Assembly (NCBI GenBank): GCA_940337035.1
Contig: OW679195.1
Coordinates: forward strand, 178,284,015-178,348,014
Reading direction: 5' to 3'
Origin: Agriotes lineatus
Taxonomy: Eukaryota; Arthropoda; Insecta; Coleoptera; Elateridae
Length of the DNA: 64,000 nucleotides
Both the position numbers and the translations under genes were made by a program. Below the pieces are notes generated by a model. That model saw nothing but the letters and a program-made list of their open reading frames with translations. It did no database searches and was not told where the DNA came from. Of the stretch, positions 1-11,950 are shown piece by piece (within the stretch, counting starts at the first letter, position 1; each line of letters begins with the position of its first letter).

Positions 1-2430
1 TTTACGTAAGACGCGCCCTTCTTGAGAATTCTGCATTATGTAGGCTTAGCTCTTCTTCAGTGTTATGATTGAAATTGAATGTTGTCACTTTTACCTCAAA
101 TCAGGAGCGAGAAGTTTTGAAGTTGAAATGTTGACTTTATTGATGTGGATGTGCTATGAGAAGGTAAACTGACTAGATCGGTCGCAACCCAGCGGACGTG
201 TTCAACTGGCGTTTAACCTTCCTGGCGGGGAAAAGCTCAAAACAAGTGCCCGTTAGGCGAACACTTGGGAAAACATACAATCATAAATCATAAATTACAT
301 TTTCAAACAAAAGTGTCGTAAATATTGCATCTAAGATGAAGGCTGATGTGCGTGCAGGAATTACACACACAGTAAATATATGAATCAGTCTTCGGGGTGC
401 GACGGTAATTCAAATAACGAAAGCGGAACGCCAGAAGTTAAGCTTTGCAGAAGTATTGAGAATCAACCAAATCGTCTTCACGATTGTAAAGGTGGAAACA
501 CATAAGCCACAAACTGTACGTACGGTTTGCTTGATGTCTCTCACCCTTATTTTTAACACGAATAACTAGCTCACGACTCATGCTCGCTCCGCGAGCAGCC
601 TCCATGCTCAAAGACGAGTGCAAGACCGCCCTTGTTGCACATGCCGGTCGCCTACCCTACGTTCAGCTCAAAATCACCCCTTCCATAATAGTAAATCTCG
701 TTTAATTAATGTGTCCGCTTTTTGCGTTCCGCAAACGGCCACTAGTAACGCCACTAAACCACTTAGTTCATTTCTTAGGCAGAATATGCAAATAAACGGA
801 TCGGACAATAAATCAAAGCACAACAGGCCTACAATTTTCAGCTCCGAAAACTAGATGTGTATCTGCTATTACAATACAGCGGAAAAGAAGTCGCCATCGT
901 TTGGGAACCGTAGCGAAATAATCACTGTCCGGTGTGAATCGCGTCCGAGCAATCAAAGAAATTTCCACCACGGTATCATCTGCATTAGCATTAATTCCCG
1001 CTTTCTACCGGAGCGGCCATGAATAATTCCGGCATTTTTCAGCCATGCACACACGCCGTTTTGAAAATTTTATCAGGAGCCGGCCGGCCCGTTATGTATT
1101 GTAATTGTGAGCGAGGAACGGTTGGATTTTAATTAAAAGGAAAGTGATTCATTGTTGTAGGCTGTAAACATTGTGTGAGTGTTCTTTTGTTCCAGTGAGA
1201 TCTTATTCAAACTCATACATGTGAACAATGGCGCTACGTAAGGCCATAAAGCCGAGTTCCCTGCGTTTGTAAACTAAACGAATACAGGGAATTCTTACCT
1301 TTGTTTTTCGATTGTAAATGGCCATTGTTGCAGTAATTTGCAACGGGTACCGGCCAGAACAAAGTTCCGCATTGGTTGTGAACCAGTGGTATAGATGGGG
1401 GCGTTTTAAGCGAAAAAAAATCAAATAATTAGTGGAACTATAGCTTTCAACATGATTGTAGTTAATAAGGTTGTATTTACGACACGTGACAATCTACAGT
1501 TGTTGCGCGAAGTCTTGGCGAAGCAACGATTTAGCACTTGTTTTAATTCCGCAGCCATTGGGTGGTCATCTTCTCCTTACCAATTCGAATTAGACCAACT
1601 TATCGAATATACTGACCCCATCTAAGAAGCTTATCGAATACAAACGGTGTAAATAATGTCTCTCCTCTAATCTACGGAGGCCGTGGGTAGCTGCAACTAT
1701 CTCTGGGCTACAGCAACTGCTGCAACTATCTCCACGAGGTGGGCAAATAACGTTAGGGACAAATACAAATACAGACTGAAGATCAACAATTCCCTGCTTT
1801 AGGAGCAAACAGAACGTGTATTTATGGAGGCCAACGAAATTAATTTTTTACCGAGCCACCATAGATCCCTGTTGCAACGTAGTTACATTAGCTGGAATCG
1901 ATTGTTGTAGTGCCTTCTTGATTTTAATGGAAAGAGTCGTCGTCAAACTTGAAAACATTCTAAAAACGATCATTTATGCCGTTGTCTATCTGCCATCGTT
2001 TACTTTTCCAATCGCGCTGACAAATGGTACAACGTTGAGCTGGAGTTTGTAATTAGAATGCTCATTTGCATCCGCTGTCAAGCAATGCCTGCCTTCTCTA
2101 TGCACTAGGGGACACACCATTTTTTATTTTAATGCACTGTGCTACGCTCACGTTAGTTAAGCAGCACCTTTTCAGGATACAGAACTAACAAAATATTTGT
2201 CATATTAGTCAAGAAATTAAAACTTGCTATTTCGTAGCGTAAACTACTTCTGTACGTCGATGATATACTCCAAGAATTACAAGAAAATCCTGGGTCTCGT
2301 GGAACTTTCATAAAAGTTACTTTTAAGGTAAAAACTGATTCCCTTTTATCATCTAGGAAAGCACGCGGCAAATATCACTTACAGGGCGTACCGACTTTTA
2401 ATATCGTTCATACAACTTCTAATCTTATTA
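1..2430. other. AT-rich DNA without recognised genes
   Basis: No reading frame in this stretch has a recognisable protein motif. The only local structure noted is a short direct repeat of gctgcaactatctc at about 1690 and 1719 (29 bp apart). The sequence is interspersed, diverged DNA that I cannot assign to a repeat family. Confidence 0.5.
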
Positions 2431-4990
2431 AACAATATCTCGACAAACACCTCGATAAAAACTTTCGTTATAATGACATTAATTAAATTTTTATTTCAAC
2501 GATTATATCTTATTAAAATATTTTACACAGTAACTAAATGGTTTCTAGTCTGATTAAACGGATCTTTAAATCCCCTATAAACGATTTTCAATTGCCTTTG
2601 TGCTATCTTTTATCTCATTTATGAGAACTATCTTCTCTTTAAAACAATTTCCAGCCTCATTCAAAGGATGTCAACTTCGTTAAAATGGCTGCAAATTTGG
2701 TTAAAATTAATTTCTATCTTAGTGAAACGACTTAAAATGTCACCAAAACTACTTTATCTCGATAAACGACTGCCAATAAACTTAAAATGGCTGTTAATAT
2801 TGCTTTTGCTACCATCCTATTTTTACATACTTGTTTTCGGGTTCATTATCTGTGACGATAAGGTCAACTTCCCGTATCCTTCTGGTTGGTATAACAGCAA
2901 CAAAATAACAAACCCGTTTTGGATATAACGGTCCTTGGACTGTTTAGAAAATTGTTTTGTGTTTAGTTACTATAGAAACAACAATCACGCACTTTATTTG
3001 GGCAAACAATATTTGTCATATACAACGATATTTTTATTTTTATTAGCTGATCGCGCAAAAAATGAAACAAAACGAGACTCGATCGTTAAATTACTTTCAA
3101 CTTTTGTAGGACTTTAAATTTCAGTAAAACGACTTTATCTCGATAGACGACTGCTGACTGTTGATTAAATTGTTAAACAACCTCATTAAAATTAATTTCA
3201 ATTTTGGTACACTGACTTTAAATTTTATTTAACGACTTTATCTCGGTAAACTACAACCAATGTCGTTAAAATGGGTATCTATCTCATTATAATAGCTGAA
3301 ATATTCTTAAAATTTCTTTAAATTTTTATACGATTTTATATTTCAGCAAAACGTATGAATCTTGTTACAATGGCTGAAATCTCATTAAAATTAATTTCAA
3401 TTTTTGTAAGACTTTCAATTTCAGAAAAACGACTTTATCTCGATAAACGAGTGCTATTAAAATGACTTAATATTGTTATGATTGCAACCTCATTAAAATT
3501 AATTTCAATTTTGGTACACTGACTTTAAATTTTATTTAACGACTTTATCTCGGTAAACTACAACCAATGTCGTTAAAATGGGTATCTATCTCATTATAAT
3601 GGCTGAAATATTCTTAAAAGTCTTTAAATTTTTATACGATTTTATATTTAAGCAAAACGTGTGAATCTTGTGACAATGGCTGAAATCTCGTTAAAATTAA
3701 TTTCAATTTTTGTACGACTTTCAATTTCAGAAAAACGACTTTATCTCGATAAACGAGTGCTATTAAAATGACTGTTAATATTGTTATAATGATTGCAACC
3801 TCATTAAAATTAATTTCAATTTTGGTACACTGACTTTAAATTTTATTTAACGACTTTATCTCGGTAAACGACAACCAATGTCGTTAAAATGGGTATCTAT
3901 CTCGTTATAATGGCTGAAATATTCTTAAAATGTCTTTAAATTTTTATACGATTTTATATTTCAGCAAAACGTGTGAATCTCGTTACAATGGCTGAAATCT
4001 CGTTAAAATTAATTTCAATTTTTGTACGACTTTCAATTTCAGAAAAACGACTTCATCTCGATAAACGAGTGCTATTAAAATGACTGTTAATATTGTTATA
4101 ATGACTGCAATCTCATTAAAATTACTTTCATATTTGGTACACTGACTTTAAATTTCAGCAAAACTACGTTATCTCGATAAACGACTGTCAGTGTCATTAA
4201 AATGGGTATCATCTCATTACAATGACCTAAATATTGTTAAAATTACTTCAAATTTTTATACGATTTAAATTTCAGAAAAATGACTTTATTTCGATAAATA
4301 GCTGTTAATCTCCTTAAGTTGGGTGTGAATCTCATTACAATTGCTGAAATCTCGTTAAAATTGTTTTCAACCTTTGTGAGACTTTAAATTTCAGAAAAAA
4401 CGACTTTATCTCGATACTCGACTTCCACTGCCGTTAAAATGGGCGCCAATCTCGTTATAATAGCTGAAATCTGATAAAAATTACTTGCCATTTTGTTAAC
4501 GACTTTGTATTTGACTAAACCGACTTGATCTAGATAAACGACTGCCATTAAAATTACTGTTAATATTGTTATAATGACTGCAATCTCATTAAAATTACTT
4601 TCGAGTATGGTACACTGACTTTACATTTCAGCAAAACGACTTTATCTCGATAAACGACAGCCAATGTCATTAAATGGGTATCAATCTCGTTATAATGGCT
4701 AAAATATTGCTAAAACTATTTCAAATTTTAATACGATTTTAAATTTCATAAAAATAACTATAACGATAAATAACTGTTAACCTCCTTAAATTGGGTGTGA
4801 ATCTCGTTACCATTGCTGAAATCTCGTTAAAATTACTTTAAATGTTTGTAGGACTTTCAATTTCAGAAAAACGACACTCTAGATAAATGACTACCACCGT
4901 CGTTTAGTGTAGCTGCAACGACTTTTAATCTTATTAAAATTGGCATTATTCACGTTTAAGAATTAGGTATCTCGTTAAACTAAAAAAAAA
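2430..4990. repeat. Degenerate satellite array with ~310-bp higher-order period
   Basis: The stretch is built from variants of phrases such as actttatctcgataaacgac, cattaaaattaatttcaat and aatggctgaaatctcgtta. In the best-preserved part a long unit recurs. Its phrase cctcattaaaattaatttca begins at 3181, 3488 and 3799, with a related start at 4111, giving periods of 307, 311 and 312 bp. Another related start at 4584 is about one and a half periods further on. Within each long unit the same words recur in diverged form, so the array is hierarchical. The edges (2430-2820 and 4700-4990) are more degenerate, as expected of an ageing satellite. A segment at about 2820-3100 does not carry the repeat words and interrupts the array. 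Apparent ORFs here follow the repeat phase and are not genes. Confidence 0.85.
2820..3100. other. Non-repetitive interruption in the satellite
   Basis: This ~280-bp block separates diverged satellite units (2660-2800 and 3100 onward). It lacks the gataaacgac and cattaaaatt words. No terminal repeats or target-site duplication were seen, so it may be a relic of an old insertion or a strongly diverged segment. Confidence 0.4.
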
Positions 4991-5049
4991 ATAAGATCAG
5001 AAATATTGGCTTAAGTTTACTGTTATAATATATGTATATTGTCGTAGGT

Positions 5050-5330
5050 ATCTATAACATAAAATCGGTGCTCTCTTTGTATGTTTGCGTGTTTGCGTGT
5101 TTGCGTCTATGTTTGTTCGCTATCTCCTCCGAAGATACTGGACCGATTAAGTTGTACGATGGCTTAAAAGTTTGCTAATTTTTATATTTAGATCGTAGGC
5201 CGGTTTTTATTTTCAAAAAAAGTGCGAAAAGGTTTTAATTTAATTAACACCTCTAGGCAGCAGGGCGGAGCGCCTTACGCCGTGCAGTATTAGCTCGGGT
5301 GCGCGCATTATTCAAACAAGAGAGGTGGTC
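5050..5330 (+). repeat. Probable dispersed-element fragment
   Basis: The segment opens with TC in an AT-rich context, then has a short tttgcgtg-type run (5083-5108) and the phrase ctcctccgaagatactgga followed by ccgatta. Phrases of the type 'tatctcctccgaaactactggaccgattt' recur in many arthropod dispersed repeats, from general knowledge. A Helitron-like 5' end is possible, but no matching 3' terminus was found, so the class is unassigned. Confidence 0.35.
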
Positions 5331-5389
5331 CTGCGGTAGGGTGCTGGCCTATCACGCGGGTGGCCCCGGGTTCGATCCCGCCGATGCAT
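5321..5389 (+). pseudogene. tRNA-Gly-like pseudogene or SINE head
   Basis: A perfect Pol III B box (GGTTCGATCCC, 5369-5379) is preceded by an A-box-like stretch (about 5326-5341). The anticodon-arm region ctatcacgcggg and the 3' end ccgatgca closely resemble eukaryotic tRNA-Gly(GCC). The anticodon position reads ATC instead of GCC. The 5' end (agaggtgg) cannot pair with the 3' acceptor end ccgatgca, so the acceptor stem is missing. A run of ten T residues follows at 5391-5400 and would serve as a Pol III terminator. A functional tRNA is therefore unlikely. It is better read as a tRNA-derived promoter head of a SINE or a tRNA pseudogene embedded in a repeat. Confidence 0.6.
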
Positions 5390-5476
5390 CCTTTTTTTTT
5401 AAATTTATATTGATGAATCTCTCTTAATTTTGCGAACCGAAACGTAATTCGGGTGACTCACTAGTAAAGCATATTT

Positions 5477-5496
5477 AGGCAAATGATCATTTGCCT
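5477..5496. repeat. Perfect 20-bp palindrome
   Basis: The sequence aggcaaatgatcatttgcct is its own reverse complement. It has no recognised partner element and may be chance or a dimeric protein site. Confidence 0.6.
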
Positions 5497-5499
5497 GAA

Positions 5500-6410
5500 T
5501 GTCAGTCATATAACAGAACTCGAAAAAAGTGCTGTATCACGTTCTAGCTTGTTTAGATTAGTTGCAGTCTTTAGTTTTTTTTTACTTCCAACGGTCGGTG
5601 TTGTATTCACGGTCACCGTAGTGTCCACGGTCGACGTTGTGTTCAGTTGACGTAGTATCCTATGTACTAAACACATATCATAATGCCTAGGCAAATGCCA
5701 TTTGTTCTTTTATGCCTGCGACGTATATGATTCCTGAGATATACAAAAAATCTTCTAATTCCAATTTCCAAAATTGTAACCCAATTGGTGGGTTTTATTG
5801 TACGATTGCTTGTTACGTTCGTCAAACAGTCGCCATTTCTAAGTGCTGCGTTATTTAGCCGAGATGTAGAGTAAATTGTAAAATATTGAGGCTCGGTTAA
5901 GTTAGGAAAAATATACGGTATCCAAAGTTTATGACCCCCTTTCAAATGAACTGAAATTTCAGTGTAAACTTGGTTATTATCAACGATAGCATTAAGCGGT
6001 TTTGATTTATGAAGGCACTTTTTATGCAGCTTTCGAATCTGAACTCAAATGTTTTATAGGCGTTTAAAGTTCCATGGTATTTGCGTTGTTTTTGTGATAA
6101 ACGTTAAAGGCAGAAGAACTAGATTTAGATAGTCGACTATGGGAAAGTATAATTTCGCGTTGGTTTTGTCTCATGACTCATGTATTGATATTCATTTGTT
6201 AGCCGGTGTTTACTTTTCATTCTATACTAGTGTTTTTATTGTAACTCCCTTCTTTATAAAAATAACACAGTAAAACCTGATATCATTAAAAAGGGGACAT
6301 ATCTCCATGTAATTGACATCCCCCCCCCCTAAAGTCTTGTACGTCGCGTCGTGGGGAATCCATAAAGGAAAGTTGTCCATAGCTAGTAAATTGTAGAAAC
6401 AACATCGAAA
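5500..6410. other. Unassigned DNA with a C10 tract
   Basis: No recognised coding or mobile sequence. A homopolymer of ten C residues lies at 6320-6329. The phrase acagtaaaacctgatatcat at about 6268 faintly resembles a pogo/Tigger-type transposon end, but no partner end was found. Confidence 0.35.
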
Positions 6411-6479
6411 TTCACGCTACTTTGCTGAAAGTACGGTGGAAAATGTATCTCAAACGCGTTTGACATTCACAATTTACAA

Positions 6480-6960
6480 GCAAAATTCTGTAGCAACCAG
6501 TTTTTGCGATCGTCTTCCGAGCCGGGAGGCAGCTCCTTTTTGCGGCAACGCGTGGCTGACGGGCGCTTTCAAAATTTGAGCCGGGCGAAAATAATCCCAA
6601 GATGGCGCTCAAATGCGAGTGGCCGGTGCATGCATGCGACTGCAGGTATAAACAAATTTAGCCTTGAGATTCCGACCTGCGGGAGGCGGGGGTGACCTCG
6701 ACCCAGACAGGCCACAGCCAGCCGCAGTCGCGACGCGAATTAAAGGGGAAGTGCTGCCTTTTATGCCTTTCGCACGCACCACGCCCTGCACAAGGAATCG
6801 CTTTAGTTTCGCGATCGTCTGCGAAAGCGACGGCGAGATGGTCGCCATCGCAGGCGGCTGCGGCCACGTGCCGCTAATTAAAATTTAAAAGCCGCCGACA
6901 CGTCCGAGAAGCTTCCTTAAACGCATCCCGCTGGGCAAAACACACGAATCGGCTGCATTG
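6480..6960. promoter_or_regulatory. CpG-rich island, possible regulatory element
   Basis: Base composition shifts sharply from AT-rich to CpG-containing DNA. Open frames overlap here on both strands only because stop codons are rare in GC-rich DNA. Motifs seen include caagatggcgctc, which resembles a YY1/Pho site (6599-6611), and the phrase attaaaggggaagtgctgcc (6738-6757), which recurs almost unchanged near 61,540. There is no splice-delimited coding pattern. A conserved non-coding regulatory island is the most economical reading, by inference only. Confidence 0.35.
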
Positions 6961-6984
6961 TGAGAGGTTACATAGTTGGCCTTG

Positions 6985-7760
6985 ACCGCTGCCGGTAAAC
7001 AATCTAATCTTTGTTGCTATAGCAGCCGTAACAGCCCGCAAGCGATAGTGTGTAAGTTACATTCCGTAAACTCGAGTCAGGATAGGCAGATCTTCTGTAG
7101 GAAATTCATAAACATGTGAAGTATACTTGGAATATTGTAGGGGATGCAATAACAGTGACATTAATAGAGACACTACGAGTCGGTAAAGTAGATAACTGAA
7201 CAGGTCGCCAGCGATATAGTAACATCTACATTACAAAATTAATTTTTGTTGCTGCAATAACAGTAAACAGTCCGCAAGAGGCGCTATATGAAATAACATT
7301 TCGAAAAGTTAAATTAGTCTGGACCGATGCTTTTTTAGTCAATATATAAAAATGTGAAGTAAAGCTTGAACACTGTAGTAGATATAGTAAGAGTAACAGT
7401 GGAGACACTACCAGTCGGTAAAGTAGATATCTAACCAGGTCGCTGGCGATATAGCATTAAAAAGTACTACAGTACAAAATTATTCTATACCAAATAACAT
7501 TTCGAAAAGTTAAATCAGACTGAACAGGTTTTTTACTAAATGCATAAAAATGTGAGGTAAAACTTAATACCATAGCCTCGTACATAGTAAAATGTAGTAC
7601 AAAATTAATCTTCGTTGCTGCAATAACAGTAACAATCCGGAAGCATCTACCACAGAAGCAACATTTCGAAGAGTTAATTATAGTGAGCAGATGTTTTGTA
7701 GTGAATTTTCAAATATGTAAGTTTTGAAGACCGTAGTGGATATAATTACAGTAATAAACT
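6985..7760. repeat. Degenerate ~235-bp tandem repeat, about three copies
   Basis: The phrase ttgttgctgcaataacagta recurs at about 7011 (diverged), 7247 and 7613. The phrase gtcggtaaagtagata recurs at about 7178 and 7414, and acatttcgaaaagttaaat at 7297 and 7497. The spacing is 234-236 bp between the first units. The later copy has lost about 100 bp internally, which shortens its period. There is no sign of transposon ends. Confidence 0.75.
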
Positions 7761-8354
7761 TTTTTCTTGTGTTGGGCCATCTAATACACCTCAAATTCTG
7801 AGAATTTCAGAATCTAATGTTGAATTGCTCTATTAAGAATCCCAACGCTTGGATATCAGATATGAGCTTTAACAATGTAGACTCCATTTTTAAAGCATGC
7901 CCATCTCTAGGAACGAAGCAATAAACGTGTACTGGCAACAAACAGTTTAATAATCCTCTTACTTTATCAAATAGAAAAAGTGAAAATGCATTTTCAGCAC
8001 ACCTGTTAAATGTCAAGTGTTGTAACAGTGCACACCCTGTTTGGCTTTAATTGGTGTATGTACCTACGTTGTGTATGTTTCCTAGTTATGGCGGCGGGGT
8101 TACAGATAATTAACCTAAACGGTGGTACTTGGGCTAACTTTACTCAGGTTGTATATGGGCTGGAGACCTTCGCTTCTCACACCGAAAGAAAACACCGTCA
8201 TGGAGATCTACTATTCTTTATTATAACCAAGTGTAAATGTATTACATACTTTTACAATTACTGCGGTGTTCCGAAGTATGAAAATGACGTCGGACGATTG
8301 TTGGTAGCTCGCCTAGCGGCAAGAAAGGCTGGCTGCCAGTCTGAGTCTGGTTAC

Positions 8355-8560
8355 TGCAGTGTCGGGCACTGTTAAGTGAAGTAAGAGAGAGGCAAAGAAT
8401 TTATACTCACGCCGTCCGTACTAAAAGGAAAACCCTGCAATGTCGGGCTGCGCTGTACCAAGTGAAGTACGAAAGGCAACGAATTGATACTCACGCCGCC
8501 GTACTAACAGGAAAAACCATGCAATGTCGAACTACGCTGTACCTAGTGAAGTAAGAGTTG
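8355..8560. repeat. ~86-bp tandem repeat, about 2.4 copies
   Basis: The phrase agtgaagtaagag and its variants begin near 8374, 8460 and 8545. Each copy also holds attgatactcacgccg, the word gtactaa(a/c)aggaaaa and tgcaatgtcg. Period is about 85-86 bp with moderate divergence. Confidence 0.8.
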
Positions 8561-9530
8561 AATAAGTTATAAGCTGTAGTTCTCCGTATTATGCGTAGAA
8601 CTACCACATGCAACGAATTTCGCTTTCTTTTCCCTGCAGTCCTATTCAGATGCGTTTTATATAACTTACGAAACCCTCCATTCCGGGTCGCGGGGTGTCC
8701 AGCCAATAACAAAAAATCTAAATTTCGTTGCCAGAGCGGCGCTGCGTTAATTGGTAGTTGCCCTTCCAAACCCCACGACTGTTTAATCCTTTTTCAATCA
8801 AGTTTTGAATTAGGGTTTCCCACGGCGTATTCGAACTGCCCCCAAACACGTGTTTCTTTGGTTGAAATCGCAACCTAATAAATTCTAAACTAAATTAGTT
8901 GGCGGTTTGAGCTATTTGTTTTCCAAATCCGCCTAAGCCTCATGTCATAATAAATCTGATATAGTTTTCGCCTCTCGTTATGTTATGCACCGGGATATTT
9001 ATTACATCTCGACGCATTCTTAACAGCTACAAAAAGTGTCGGATTACAACCTATTCAAATTAAACAAAAGCTTTCGTTGAAGAGCTATAATTGTTTACTA
9101 CTACAATACATACAAATACATCTACCTATAAAAGTACGAGTTTTTATAGTCTTTCCTGGAAAAAAACCCAAATGAAAATGTTTGTAAATACGCGACCCTT
9201 ACAGTGTAAATCTATTTTCAAATATTGTGGATATTTAACTACTGCCCAATTTTATTAAAGAGAAAGTCCACTATAAAAATCAAGTACTTTTATTTAGGAC
9301 ATGAGTTCCTACTGCTCTTACAGAAAACATCTCACCTCTAACTTAGAAACGATAAGAATGTTCTCTTTTCTGTCAATCTTGACACACGACTTAAAGTCTC
9401 AAGGTAGCTGTTCTGTTTATAAGTGATGCCATGTTTGTCAGAAATGCATCTCGACGTGTCACCGATCGCGGTGTTCGACCACTATTTTTTCTAATTGTAA
9501 CAGTCCACGAAGGACTTGCTGGCAATTTCT
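8561..9530. other. AT-rich DNA, nothing recognised
   Basis: No coding, RNA or mobile-element signature was found. It connects the 86-bp repeat to the next GC-balanced island. Confidence 0.4.
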
Positions 9531-9930
9531 CAATCGAAACAACCTGGAATGGCAAAAAAGGAAATATCCGGCAATGGCAGGTGCTAACGCATTAAACGCC
9601 AAACTCTTCAGCCCCTTTTCATGAACTCCCACCCAGATTTATCGCAGCCTGAATGCCTTCGTTTGCTGGGCTGCTAATATGAGAAAGTAAAATATAAACG
9701 CTCCTGGAAACCTGCAGAAAGCTTTGCTTAGCAAAAATTTTGCAATACCGGAGCGCTGTGGCTCGTAACGGAGTCCCATCACGTAGCCGCCTCCACAGCC
9801 TCGTTCGGTTAATCAAATATTAGGGACCTCATTCTGCTTCCGCATATCTACCTTAAATGCCAAAAGTTTATCGCGGGCCGGAGCTGCAGCGTTTTTGGCG
9901 CGAATAAGACGTTACCTGACGTCTCTGTTA
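9530..9930. promoter_or_regulatory. GC-balanced island with an E2F-like site
   Basis: Composition rises above the surrounding AT-rich DNA and CpG dinucleotides become frequent. The phrase tttttggcgcgaa (9892-9904) contains a match to the E2F consensus TTTSGCGC. No splice-bounded reading frame was found. This is a possible non-coding regulatory island; function is inferred from composition and one motif only. Confidence 0.3.
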
Positions 9931-11950
9931 TTTCCCTCATTTTCTCTTTATGCCTTTTTTGCCACTTTTGCTTGTCCAAGGTTCTGTGTAAGAAAGAGTT
10001 CTACGGAAATTTGTTAAACAACGTTTTTTATGGTATAATATATGATTTACATGATAAAAAAGCAAGTGCGCAAAATCAAAACTCATCGGCCAATATTGTT
10101 TACAAGGGAAATGTAATATAAATTCCATAAACGAAAATCTGGAAAAACAATGTGGTTTCAACGTCCATACATAGAATACACGCCGCCGTATTATTGTACT
10201 AACAATAGAGAGATTAATGAAAGCGAAAATAACAATGTTAGATGAGTAGCCTGGTCTAATCAGCTTCACTTCAAAACATTTTGGAAGGACAATACTCACT
10301 AACGTCCAGTGATTTGAATTATAAAACCTGAATTGAGTCTGGGAGTTCGGTAAATGTAACAAAGAGGCTTCAAAATTGTGTCCGAAACGTTTACAATCGA
10401 ATTAAAAATATGTGCATGCAGGACTATTTTTATTTAAAAACGGCTGTATAAAACCTTTTTGATGTTCACAACCACTGAAACAAAGCTGCAAGAGAGCAGA
10501 CAATTTTTACTAAATTCTAATAACATGGCCGCACACGCTTTTGAATCTTCGCTACAACAAATCATTTATTTAGTAGAATTTTCTATTATGAAAATGTCGC
10601 ACCCTATTCAGATATATAGACGCAACAATCGATGGCAACGTGTGTTCGTTTAGAAATCCAATTTTAAGAGAGCTTTCCAGATCGACTTTAGGGAAAAGGT
10701 AATCAAGCAAAAATAAATTGATACGCTTTTAACGTAAATTATTCAAATACAAGCCCATGTTTAGGAATTATTTTAAAATCGATATCACAATATATTTATG
10801 CTTTACAACATGCAACACTGCAATTTTCATCAAGCTAATGCCATGCTGCAAGCTACAGACACATAAATCTCCAGATAATGTCTGTAAAATTATAGATACT
10901 GATTTTCAGTCATATTCCTCATTTTTAAAAGAGGCAACGGGAAATTCTGTTAGTACTAAGTAAATTTAAGGACTAAACTCAGAATTTTAGTTAGAAATTC
11001 TGAAAAAGAACATCGCCTTTAACTGTGTTTTACAAGTAGAAAGCTGGATATCTGCAGACTTGAAATTATGTAAATTCTTGAAGTAAGAAGTCTGTACTTG
11101 AAGCTAAATATTGTATCAATCAATTTATCTGTGGAGAAAATGGAAAAATCACAGTTTTTGTATCGACTATCTAGCAATAATTCTTTTGGATTTTCCCCAG
11201 GAATTTATGTTTATAAGACACGTGTTTAAATTCCTATATTCCAATAGCCTTTTATTATAATTATTTCCTATAATAGGAGTAGGTATTGACACTAAATGTT
11301 AGAAATTGACATGGTGTCTTGCCAGTGTGAACTTACACAGCCAAAAAGTTTTAAAAAATATATATTTTTTAAAAATGTTTACCACTCTCTTCTTATAAAA
11401 GCGCATTGTGCCGCCCTTTAGGAAAAGGCGATCACTGCTCGGACTAGCTCAAACCCTCTCGGCGAATTGTTGACAAGAGTAAGAATCAGGCTATGGTTCT
11501 TAAGGTTATTAAATGAAATAAAATGAAGCAAAATACAAAAGGGCGCCAGTCATCAACCACGACAACAAAAAAACAGTCAAACAACGGCTTTTAGCTTATA
11601 CTAACCTATACTCTAAAAACTAGCAGGTGTCGGTTGGGTCAAATAGAACATAATATACAAGTAGTAGGGGATTCTGAGGACTTAATAGTTTAACGTTTTG
11701 AATATAGTTGAATAAAACAACAGTAGATATTAAAATAAATGGCGTCTTGAGCGCCTAAAAGTTAAACCAGGGAGTTGCTATAACTGCGCATGTGTCCGCC
11801 TGTCAGGCACTAATAAAAAAGCCAATCTCTAACTTAAGAAATATAATGCAAGTCTGTCGATAGGCCTTCGAAAACGTATAATATTTAAATACCTTTCACT
11901 GGCTGCCTTAGGCGCTAAAAAGGAAACTTCCCTTACCCACAACTCTTAAA
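9931..11950. other. AT-rich intergenic or intronic DNA
   Basis: The longest open frame is on the minus strand at about 9937-10362. It shows no motif and has a composition expected from chance. No repeats with clear boundaries were recognised until the Helitron end at 11,951. Confidence 0.4.

Noticed and set aside
2240..2370. YVDDI-like reverse-transcriptase motif (LLYVDDIL) on the plus strand
   Set aside because: Upstream stop codons and lack of any neighbouring RT block make a chance match more likely than a retroelement.
6262..6310. Pogo/Tigger-like start acagtaaaacctgatatc
   Set aside because: Only a partial match and no partner terminus.
6412..6890. Several overlapping ORFs on both strands
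   Set aside because: They overlap in the same CpG-rich patch, have no motif and no splice context; rarity of stops explains them.
8010..8375. 121-codon plus-strand ORF
   Set aside because: No domain, no signal of codon bias, and its end runs into the 86-bp tandem repeat.
9937..10362. 141-codon minus-strand ORF
   Set aside because: Composition mirrors AT-rich background; no recognisable motif or splice sites.
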